The notes under the pieces were generated by a model, which saw only the letters and a list, made by a program, of their open reading frames with translations, was not told the origin of the DNA and did not search any database. From JAGXQV01 sp964451375 (GTDB taxonomy: Bacteria > Pseudomonadota > Gammaproteobacteria > Burkholderiales > Sulfuricellaceae): DNA of 64,000 nucleotides. Below are positions 49,052-56,281 of the stretch, in pieces (the stretch's first letter is position 1; the number at the start of each line of letters is the position of its first letter). Position numbers and translations under genes: made by a program. The stretch is from NCBI GenBank assembly GCA_964451375.1, contig CAYVIN010000009.1, forward strand, positions 12,833 to 76,832, written 5' to 3'.

Positions 49052-49954
49052 TTATTCCAGCGAACCGATCATCTTCTGGTAGATGAAGTTGCGCACGAAC
49101 ACCCCATCATGTTGGGTGAGATCGTTGAATTGGACGCCGTAATGATTGAGCCGGGGCGTCCCGGCTTCATCCTTGCGGATGCTGCGGATGGTGGCGTTCA
49201 GGGAGAGATACACGTCCAGTTCGGTGGCTTTGAGGCGGAACGACAGCTTGAGTTTGTCGGCGAGTTCGCCGAGTTCCAGCGGGGTATCGACTTGCGCGCC
49301 GTGAGGGCTGAGGTCGCTGATCATGCCGGCTTTGGCCTTGGTGTTTTCGTCGGCATTTTCCGGCAGTATCGAGACAATCAGATTGGTCTGGATACGTTGC
49401 GCCTTGCGCACCGGCACCGCCTGCACCGAAGACGGGTAGGAAATGTGCAGGTAAGGATAAGGCGCGTGGCAGGAACGCAGAATGCCGCCGTTGAAGGAAT
49501 AGATGTTTTTCCCGGAAAAGGCGCGGAATGTATAGACCTGCCCTTCCTTCATTAGCAGCGCCCCGCCGTCCACCACCGGCGTGGTGACAATGATGCTCTG
49601 TTTTTCCAGACAGCCGATGTATTTGACGTAGTAACGCGCGCCGGGATCGCTCAGGGATGACATTTGCAACGACTCACCGCCGCTGAATCCGGTGTTTGCG
49701 AAGGTGGTGTTGAGGGTGGTTTCCTTTTTCTCCGGCTCGGGTTCTTCCTTGACGACGGGGGCGACGGAACGTTTGGGCGTCCAGTAAGGGTCACGGAACA
49801 GGCCTTCGCTGATCAGGGTATCGACCTGGTTGCGGGTCTGGATGATGAAACCCTCACGCAGCAGCAATTTCCTGTGCTGGTTGTAGACCGGCCACGGCAA
49901 CGGCTTGCCGATCTCCAGTTCGTCTTTCCTTAGCGGTTTTAAGTCAGAGGCCAT
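49052..49954 (-). CDS. PilZ-domain c-di-GMP-binding flagellar brake-like protein (YcgR-type)
   Basis: A 300-residue protein. The N-terminal third has KPLRKDELEIGKPLPWPVYNQHRKLLLREGFIIQTRNQVDTLISEGLFRDPYW, a segment seen in c-di-GMP-linked proteins; a YcgR-like domain follows (ARYYVKYIGCLEKQSIIVTTP). The PilZ domain from about 200 shows the R-x-x-x-R-like RKAQRIQTNL and D-x-S-x-x-G as DLSPHGAQVD, both c-di-GMP contacts. It is likely a c-di-GMP effector of motility. ATG at 49952-49954 is chosen; upstream codons lack a ribosome site. Confidence 0.85.
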   Translation of the reverse strand: MASDLKPLRKDELEIGKPLPWPVYNQHRKLLLREGFIIQTRNQVDTLISEGLFRDPYWTPKRSVAPVVKEEPEPEKKETTLNTTFANTGFSGGESLQMSSLSDPGARYYVKYIGCLEKQSIIVTTPVVDGGALLMKEGQVYTFRAFSGKNIYSFNGGILRSCHAPYPYLHISYPSSVQAVPVRKAQRIQTNLIVSILPENADENTKAKAGMISDLSPHGAQVDTPLELGELADKLKLSFRLKATELDVYLSLNATIRSIRKDEAGTPRLNHYGVQFNDLTQHDGVFVRNFIYQKMIGSLE

Positions 49955-50271
49955 AGATACCGAGCCGGACGAGCCGGAACCAAAAAAGTAACGCGTGATG
50001 GGTAAAAAGAGGTGGTTTTCATCACCCATTCCTCATTACCCATTACCATCCAAAAATCCATCCTGCCCGGCAAGCGGTCAACTGAGGAATACAGGATATA
50101 TCTACCCACTCCCAAAGGGGGATTGTAACGCCATCCTCCATTTGCCAACAACACGGAAAAGCTGTGGATTGGCGTTAGTTCGGCATTTGCGGCGGGTTTT
50201 TCGCGCGCGTTCAGGTGTCGCAACAAGTGCTAAACTAGCCCCTCCCTAAGAACTTTTGAAACGAGCACGCC
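49955..50271. other. Spacer between PilZ and DUF3124 genes
   Basis: 317 bases without a gene. It holds simple repeats of the CATTACCCATTACC type (50014-50050), a copy of the 19-bp word of the 26424-26663 element (50079-50097), and a likely -10 (TAAACT, 50231-50236) for the downstream gene. Confidence 0.45.
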
Positions 50272-50757
50272 ATGAATATTTTTCTGCGTTCCTGTGTACT
50301 CGCGGCTGCGTTGTTGCTGGGCGGCGCCGCACTTGCCGACGAATCCGCTCCGAGCAAAGGTCAGACTCTATATCTGCCGATTTATTCCCACCTCTGGCAC
50401 GGCGACCTGAAATCCGACGGAATGCCGTTCAAAAGCCTGGTTTCGGCGCTGGTCAGCGTACGCAACACCGATCTCAAGGTTCCCATCCGCGTCACCTCGG
50501 CGCGTTATTACGACACCAACGGCAAACTGCTTCAGGAATTCGTTCCTACCCCGAAAAACATCCCCGCCATGGGCACCCACGAGCTTTACGTGGAAAGGAA
50601 AGAATCCGCCGGCGGCTCCGGGGCGAATTTCGTGATCCAGTGGGAATCGGCATCCCCCGCCAATCCACCCGTGGTGGAAGCGTTACACGCCGACATCCAG
50701 GGTAACCGCACGATTACCTTTGTGACCTGGGCGCGCCCGATGCGTTCCGACAAATAG
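50272..50757 (+). CDS. Secreted DUF3124 protein
   Basis: A 161-residue protein with signal MNIFLRSCVLAAALLLGGAALA. The mature part matches DUF3124: GQTLYLPIYSHLWHGD, VSALVSVRNTDLKVPIRVTSARYYDTNGKLLQEFV, IPAMGTHELYVERKESAGGSGANFVIQWESA and NPPVVEALHADIQGNRTITFVTWARPM. Function is unknown. The DUF1538 permease begins 9 bases later, so they probably share a transcript. Confidence 0.9.
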   Translation: MNIFLRSCVLAAALLLGGAALADESAPSKGQTLYLPIYSHLWHGDLKSDGMPFKSLVSALVSVRNTDLKVPIRVTSARYYDTNGKLLQEFVPTPKNIPAMGTHELYVERKESAGGSGANFVIQWESASPANPPVVEALHADIQGNRTITFVTWARPMRSDK

Positions 50758-50766
50758 GCCGCGCCG

Positions 50767-52473
50767 GTGGAAAAACCGATCCGCTACGGCGACTATCTGA
50801 GATTTGCGCGGCGCAAGATGCGCAAGCTCAGCTATAACGACGTGGTTGCGCATGATACGGTTCATCGCCGCCGTGTTCATTTGCGGCTGATCGATGTGCA
50901 CCGTTTACTTACTCCTTACGTGACGGTGCGGTTTCTCGACCAGGCGCGGGCGGTGATTCCGCTGGCCTTGTTTCTTGCCGCTTTTCAGTGGTTCGTCTTG
51001 TCCTCGCCGGTGGCTGGATACTGGAGCGTGACCGGCGGGATGCTGCTGGTGATGGGCGGGCTGATGTTTTTTATGGAAGGCGTCAAACATGGCCTGATGC
51101 CGTTTTCCGAAAACATCGGCTACGCCATGCCGCAGCGTTCGCCGCAGTTCGCCGTGCTGACGGTGGCCTTCGTCCTCGGCGTGATGGCGACTTTCGCGGA
51201 GCCGGCCATCGGCGCGCTGAAAGCCGCCGGGGCATTCGTCAAACCCACCGACACCCCGTTGTTGTACGTCCTCCTCCACGAACAATCCGCCGCGCTGGTT
51301 GCGACCGTCGGGCTGGGCGTCGGCGCGGCGGTGCTGGTAGGCATTTTGCGTTTCATGCGGGGCTGGAGTCTGAAATCGGTGCTTTTTATTACGCTGATTC
51401 CCTGCCTGTCGCTCACCGCCTATTTCGCCGCCCAACCGGAACTGGCCCCGGTGCTGGGGTTGGCCTGGGATTGCGGGGCGATTACCACCGGGCCGGTGAC
51501 GGTGCCGCTGGTGCTGGCCATCGGCATCGGCGTTTCCGCCGCTACCAGCAAGGAAGACAATCCTCTGTCGGGTTTCGGTATCGTCACCCTGGCTTCGCTG
51601 TTTCCCGCGATGGCGGTTATGTTGCTGGCTCTCTTTCAGGGCGGCAGCCTGCCTGCCGCCACCGTGGCGGCGTTTCCCGACAGCCATGTGCCGCAATGGA
51701 CGGAAGGCGCCTTCGTCGCCGACGCCCTTGCCGCGTTACGTGCGATATTGCCGCTGGTGTTGCTTTTGTGGCTGATCCAGCGCGGCGTGTTGCGCGAAAA
51801 ACTCGCTCAGCCGCGCATCATCGCCTACGGCATCGTGGTGGCGATATTCGGCATGACCTTATTCGACACCGGCCTGGATTTCGGCCTGGTGGAGCTTGGC
51901 ACCCAGTCCGGCGGCATCCTCCCCGCCGCTTTCGCCAAGGTCAAAGGCTGGCCGGCCTCGCCGCTTTATCCCTATGAACTCGGCATCGCCCTGGTGCTGC
52001 TGTTCGCCGCCCTGATCGGCTTCGGCGCAACCATTGCGGAACCGGCGCTCAACGCCATGGGAATCACGGTGGAAAATCTCACTGACGGCGCTTTCCGGCG
52101 CGTCACCCTGATTCGTGCGGTGGCTTTCGGGGTAGGGCTGGGCACTGCATTGGGCGTCGCCAAAATTCTCTTTCACCTGCCGCTGGCCGCCCTGCTGCTG
52201 CCTGCTTATTTGCTGGCGCTGGTGATGACGTGGTTTTCCAGTGAGGAATACGTCAATCTGGCCTGGGACAGCGCCGGCGTCACCACCGGCCCGGTCACGG
52301 TGCCGCTGGTGCTCGCCATGGGGCTGGGGCTGGGCCAGGCGGTGCAGGCCCCGGAAGGTTTCGGCATATTGGCGATGGCGTCGGTTGGCCCCATTCTCAG
52401 CGTCCTGGCGGTGGGCTTGTGGATAAAATTCACCCTGAACCGCAAAATGCACGAAAAAAGGAGGGATATATGA
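50767..52473 (+). CDS. DUF1538 membrane protein (putative transporter, internal duplication)
   Basis: A 568-residue membrane protein with about 12-14 helices. The DUF1538 unit occurs twice: the first half has LMFFMEGVKHGLMPFSENIG, FVLGVMATFAEPAIGALKAAG and LAWDCGAITTGPVTVPLVLAIGIGV; the second has LIGFGATIAEPALNAMGITV and LAWDSAGVTTGPVTVPLVLAMGLG. The repeated E-P-A and T-T-G-P-V-T-V-P-L-V-L segments look like substrate- or ion-binding re-entrant sites of an inverted-repeat transporter. Substrate unknown. GTG start. The stop overlaps the P-II-like gene by 4 bases, implying nucleotide- or ligand-controlled activity. Confidence 0.9.
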   Translation: MEKPIRYGDYLRFARRKMRKLSYNDVVAHDTVHRRRVHLRLIDVHRLLTPYVTVRFLDQARAVIPLALFLAAFQWFVLSSPVAGYWSVTGGMLLVMGGLMFFMEGVKHGLMPFSENIGYAMPQRSPQFAVLTVAFVLGVMATFAEPAIGALKAAGAFVKPTDTPLLYVLLHEQSAALVATVGLGVGAAVLVGILRFMRGWSLKSVLFITLIPCLSLTAYFAAQPELAPVLGLAWDCGAITTGPVTVPLVLAIGIGVSAATSKEDNPLSGFGIVTLASLFPAMAVMLLALFQGGSLPAATVAAFPDSHVPQWTEGAFVADALAALRAILPLVLLLWLIQRGVLREKLAQPRIIAYGIVVAIFGMTLFDTGLDFGLVELGTQSGGILPAAFAKVKGWPASPLYPYELGIALVLLFAALIGFGATIAEPALNAMGITVENLTDGAFRRVTLIRAVAFGVGLGTALGVAKILFHLPLAALLLPAYLLALVMTWFSSEEYVNLAWDSAGVTTGPVTVPLVLAMGLGLGQAVQAPEGFGILAMASVGPILSVLAVGLWIKFTLNRKMHEKRRDI

Positions 52474-52829
52474 GTCAGGACATGATCGTCCTCACCGATG
52501 CGGTATTGATTACCTGCATCGTCCAGCGCGGCATGGCCGACACCGTGGTGAAAGCCGCCCAGCGCGCCGGAGCGCAGGGGGCAACGGTTTTGTTTGCGCG
52601 GGGCACCGGGGTGCGCCAGCGTCATCTGGGCGTATTGGGCATCACCGTCAATGCGGAAAAGGAAGTGGTTTACATCGTTGCGGCCACCGACCAGGCTGAT
52701 CGCATTTTTGAAAAAATCTTTACTGCGGCCAAACTCGATACCCCCGGCATGGGCATGATCTTCACTTCTCCGATCGACAAGATGGCGACTTACATCCCGC
52801 ATCGGATCGCCGAACGTATCACCGGATAA
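52470..52829 (+). CDS. P-II-family regulator, first of a pair
   Basis: A 119-residue P-II-like protein: DAVLITCIVQRGMADTVVKAAQRAGAQGATVLFARGTG, NAEKEVVYIVAATDQADRIFEKIFTAAKL and GMGMIFTSPIDKMATYIPHRI. The ferredoxin-like fold is recognisable, but the GlnB uridylylation tyrosine and T-loop signature are absent, so it is not a classical nitrogen P-II. AGGAGG lies 5 bases upstream and its ATG overlaps the DUF1538 stop. Like SbtB or CutA-like partners, it probably gates the membrane protein. Confidence 0.85.
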   Translation: MSQDMIVLTDAVLITCIVQRGMADTVVKAAQRAGAQGATVLFARGTGVRQRHLGVLGITVNAEKEVVYIVAATDQADRIFEKIFTAAKLDTPGMGMIFTSPIDKMATYIPHRIAERITG

Positions 52830-52834
52830 TCACC

Positions 52835-53170
52835 ATGTACGGACAATTCAAAACCATCACCTGCTTCCTGCCCGCCGGACGCGCACACGGCGTACTCGAC
52901 CGGCTGCGCAAGGAACTCGACATCTCCAGCAGCTACGCCAGCCATGCGCGCGGCACCGGGCTTGCCACCAAACGCGACGGCGCGCGCCCTGAATACGTCG
53001 AATGCGAAGTGCTCACCGCCCTGACCCCCGTCGAACGCGCCGATGAAGTTTTCAGCTTTATCTTCTACGCCGCCGGAATCGACCAGCCCCACGCCGGCAT
53101 GGTGATGATGACCGATTCTCCCTGCGCCGAAATGCTGGTGCTCGCCGCCGACATGCCCGACGAGGCGTAA
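52835..53170 (+). CDS. P-II-family regulator, second of a pair
   Basis: A 111-residue protein with weaker P-II similarity: FKTITCFLPAGRAHGVLDRLRKELDISSSYASHARGTG, ECEVLTALTPVERADEVFSFIFYAAGIDQPHAGMVMMTDSPCA. The alignment with its neighbour (R-G-T-G, D-x-I/V-F-x-F/K-I-F, G-M-x-M) shows the two are paralogues. It starts 5 bases after the first one and completes a DUF1538-PII-PII operon. Confidence 0.8.
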   Translation: MYGQFKTITCFLPAGRAHGVLDRLRKELDISSSYASHARGTGLATKRDGARPEYVECEVLTALTPVERADEVFSFIFYAAGIDQPHAGMVMMTDSPCAEMLVLAADMPDEA

Positions 53171-53199
53171 ACTGTTTCCCCCAACCCAGAGAGGCCGCC

Positions 53200-54135
53200 A
53201 TGACTATCCCGACATTTGCAAGAAACCTGATCTGCGCCGCACTCGCGCTGTTCGCTTCGGCAGCACTCGCCGAACCCGGCTACATGTGGGAAAACACCAT
53301 CGAAGTCACCGCGATGGGCATCACCATGGCGCCCCACACCGTCCAGAGTTGCCACCCCAGGGATTGGCGCGAGCCGCCCAGCCAGGACAAGGAGCGTAAT
53401 AACGAATGCAAGGTGCAGGACTTCAAACACAGCGGCAACAAAATGAGCTGGAAAATGAAATGTGAAGGCAAACACCCCGTCACCGGCAGCGGCGAAATCA
53501 CCTTCCAGGGCGAAACCCGCTACAGCGGCGTCGTCAAAATGTCCATGGCGGAAGGCGACTCCCTCATGAAAATGAGCGGCAAACGCCTCACCGCCTGCGA
53601 CTACAACGCCGCCGCGACTCCGCAAGCAAAACTCAGCGCCCCGCAATGCAAACAAGCGCTGGACAAACTGGATGCCGGCGTTTTCCTCCACAGCGATGTC
53701 TGCGCCAGCCATAAACAAGCCTTCTGCGACCGCCTCAGCAGCATCGAAGCAGTGGAACAGGCGAGCAAAAGCGCCGCCCTCACCGACCTCGCCGCCACCT
53801 GCGGGAAAAGCGCCGCAGGCTGGTGCTCCCAGGCCGCCACCACCGACCGCCTCGACTTCGTCGAACGCAACTGCCCGGCGCAAAAAACCGAATTACTCGC
53901 CAAACACTGCGAAGGACGCGACCCCGCAACCCTCGCCGCCGGCAAATACGCCGGCTTTTGCAGCGAATACCTGAGCCGCACCGCACCCGCCGGAACGGTG
54001 CAGGAAGTCGCCCCGCTCGAATCCCCCGCTACAGCGTCAGCTCCAGCACCGGCCCCGGCCCCCCTTGACGCCGGCAAGGCGCTCGAAGCCATCGGCGAAG
54101 GCGCAAAAATGCTGAAGGGGCTGTTCCGCTTCTGA
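53200..54135 (+). CDS. Secreted DUF3617 protein with cysteine-rich C-terminal half
   Basis: A 311-residue protein with signal MTIPTFARNLICAALALFASAALA. Residues 25-145 are a DUF3617 domain: GYMWENTIEVTAMGITMAPHTVQSCHP, NNECKVQDFKHSGNKMSWKMKCEGKHPVTGSGEITFQGETRYSG. The following 130 residues carry a cluster of conserved cysteines (QCKQAL, SDVCASHKQAFCDR, AATCGKSAAGWC, ERNCPAQ, AKHCEGR, GFCSEY), likely disulphides. A Pro/Ala linker leads to DAGKALEAIGEGAKMLKGLF. Start has AGAGAGGCC 4 bases upstream. Function unknown. Confidence 0.85.
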   Translation: MTIPTFARNLICAALALFASAALAEPGYMWENTIEVTAMGITMAPHTVQSCHPRDWREPPSQDKERNNECKVQDFKHSGNKMSWKMKCEGKHPVTGSGEITFQGETRYSGVVKMSMAEGDSLMKMSGKRLTACDYNAAATPQAKLSAPQCKQALDKLDAGVFLHSDVCASHKQAFCDRLSSIEAVEQASKSAALTDLAATCGKSAAGWCSQAATTDRLDFVERNCPAQKTELLAKHCEGRDPATLAAGKYAGFCSEYLSRTAPAGTVQEVAPLESPATASAPAPAPAPLDAGKALEAIGEGAKMLKGLFRF

Positions 54136-54302
54136 TTTCCCCGGTTATTCAAAGTCGCAAACGGCATTTCCCCGTATTATTTCGGCTTACCGTTGCCGAC
54201 GCTGTTCCCTTCCTCCAACTTATTCCAGCGCTACGCTGGGGGTTGGCGATACCGCGCAGGGGTTCACCGTAAAGTCATTCGACGCCTCCTGTAGCAGCAC
54301 GG

Positions 54303-54342
54303 AAAACCGGCGCACTCCGCAAGGGCTGCGTCGGTTTTTTTT
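54303..54342 (+). terminator. Strong hairpin plus T-run upstream of the propeller protein gene
   Basis: A 12-bp stem (54303-54314 with 54327-54338, one G-U pair) runs into a tract of eight T ending at 54342. It is 168 bases beyond the DUF3617 stop and 176 bases before the next ATG, so it may terminate the former or attenuate the latter. The rest of 54136-54517 has no visible gene. Confidence 0.85.
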
Positions 54343-54517
54343 GGGGCCGCAGTAATGAAGAAACGGCCACGACGGGGCCAGGACACGGTCAGGAAACGGT
54401 CGCCGAATATACTGTGAGAGTTATTGGCGAGCATCGAGTTCATCGACCAACCCGATGCTCCGAATTGAGACGCCAATCCGTAAGTTAATCCCCAGCCCCT
54501 CAAAGGAAAGAGCCATC

Positions 54518-56281
54518 ATGTTTCACCGCAATACTGCGCCGTGCCATCCTGACCTTGCCGACCGGCAAGGGGAATTTTTGTTACGGCGTTGGATTGTTGA
54601 AACGCCGCTGCGGGCTTTTGCCCGGCAAGCTGCTGGATTGCTGGCGCTACTGCTGGCTTTGTTGGGCGCAGGCTCAGTGAGCGCCGCCGATTGGGCGAAA
54701 AATTTCAGCGCGTTCGCCGGGGCGGACACCTCGACCCAGGCAACGGCGGTGGATGCAACGGGCAATGTCTATATTGCCGGGTATCTCACCGGGGCGAGCG
54801 TCACGCTGGGTAGTGTGACCTTGACCCGGATCGGCGCTCAGGATGCCTTCGTCGCCAAGCTGGATGCTTCCGGCACGGTGCTGTGGGCGAAGAACTACGG
54901 CGGCAGCGGAGCGATTGCATTTGGCAACGCCATCGCGGTGGATGGTTCCGGCAACGTGTATGTGGGCGGGAGATTTACGAATGCCAACCTGACCACTCCG
55001 GCGCTGACCAAAATTGGCTTTGAGGACGCCTTTGCGTTCAAGCTCGATGCCAACGGTGCGACCACCTGGGCGAAGAACTACGGCGGCAGCCAGGCGGTTG
55101 CGAATGGCCTCGCCATCGCGGTGGATGGTTCCGGCAATGTGTATCTGGGCGGGACTTTCCAGGTCGCCAACCTGACCACCCCGGCGTTGACCAAAATCGG
55201 CACAGTTGATGCCTTCGCGTTCAAGCTTGATAGCGGCGGCGCAACCACCTGGGCGAAGAACTACGGCGGCAGCGGGGCGGCTGCGCAGGCCTACGCCATC
55301 GCGGTGGACGGTTCCGGCAACGTGTATCTGGGTGGGTATATCCAGAGCGCCAACCTGACCACCCCGGCGCTGACCAAAATCGGCAACTTCGATGCCTTCG
55401 CGTTCAAGCTCGATGCAAGCGGCGCGACTACCTGGGCGAAGAACTATGGCGGCAGCGGGGTGACTGCGCTGGTCACAGCCATCGCGGTGGATGGTTCCGG
55501 CAATGTGTATCTGGGCGGGCGTTTCACCAACGCCAACCTGACCACCCCGGCGCTGAGCAAAATCGGCACTTATGACGCCTTCGCGTTCAAGCTCGATGCC
55601 GGCGGCGCGACTACCTGGGCGAAGAACTACGGCGGCAGCGGGGCGACTGCGCAGGCCACCGCCATCGCGGTGGATGGTTCCGGCAATGTTTATCTGGGTG
55701 GGAATTTCAATGCCAACCTGACCACCCCGGCGCTGAGCAAGATCGGCGTCCAGGACGCCTTTGCGTTCAAACTGGATAGCAGCGGCGCGACCACCTGGTC
55801 GAAGAACTACGGCGGCAGCGGGGCGACTGCAAATGGCTCCGCCATCGCGGTGGACAGTTCCGGCAACGTGTATCTGGGCGGAAATTTCACTACGGCCAAC
55901 CTGACCACTCCGGCGCTGAGCAAAATCGGCGTCACTGACGCCTTTGCCTTCAAGCTCGATGCAAGCGGTGCGACCGCCTGGGCGAGGAGCTACGCCGGGC
56001 TGACCCCCGGCCTTGACGCGCGGGTGACCGCCACTGCGGTCGATGCCGCCGGTAATACTTATATCGCCGGCTATTTCACCAACACGTATTTACAACTGGG
56101 CAGCGTAACCCTGCGCGGATCGGCGCCCAGGATGTGTTTGCCGCCAAACTCGACACCAGCGGCACGGTGCTGTGGGCCAAGAACTACGGCGGCAGCGGGG
56201 CGACTGCGCAGGCCAACGCCATCGCGGTGGACGCTTCCGGCAACGTGTATCTGGGCGGATATTTCAATACTGCCAGCCTGA
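54518..56281 (+). CDS. Giant beta-propeller repeat protein, 5' part (frameshifted at about 56113)
   Basis: ATG at 54518 (AAAGGAAA site) opens a protein with an N-terminal export signal ending near GAGSVSAADWAKNF. Then come SBBP-type propeller repeats of about 57 residues with the pattern AIAVDGSGNVYLGG-x-F-x-x-ANLTTPAL-(T/S)-K-IG-x-x-DAFAFKLD-x-x-GATTWAKNYGGSG. Seven complete blades precede residue 500; the eighth is broken by loss of one base after 56113, where the first block reads LTRIGAQDAF and this copy LRGSAPRM. Beyond that the frame (to 56281) is nonsense. In the other frame the protein continues as the 56134 ORF. Whether this is a real mutation or a consensus error is open. Confidence 0.85.
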   Translation: MFHRNTAPCHPDLADRQGEFLLRRWIVETPLRAFARQAAGLLALLLALLGAGSVSAADWAKNFSAFAGADTSTQATAVDATGNVYIAGYLTGASVTLGSVTLTRIGAQDAFVAKLDASGTVLWAKNYGGSGAIAFGNAIAVDGSGNVYVGGRFTNANLTTPALTKIGFEDAFAFKLDANGATTWAKNYGGSQAVANGLAIAVDGSGNVYLGGTFQVANLTTPALTKIGTVDAFAFKLDSGGATTWAKNYGGSGAAAQAYAIAVDGSGNVYLGGYIQSANLTTPALTKIGNFDAFAFKLDASGATTWAKNYGGSGVTALVTAIAVDGSGNVYLGGRFTNANLTTPALSKIGTYDAFAFKLDAGGATTWAKNYGGSGATAQATAIAVDGSGNVYLGGNFNANLTTPALSKIGVQDAFAFKLDSSGATTWSKNYGGSGATANGSAIAVDSSGNVYLGGNFTTANLTTPALSKIGVTDAFAFKLDASGATAWARSYAGLTPGLDARVTATAVDAAGNTYIAGYFTNTYLQLGSVTLRGSAPRMCLPPNSTPAARCCGPRTTAAAGRLRRPTPSRWTLPATCIWADISILPA

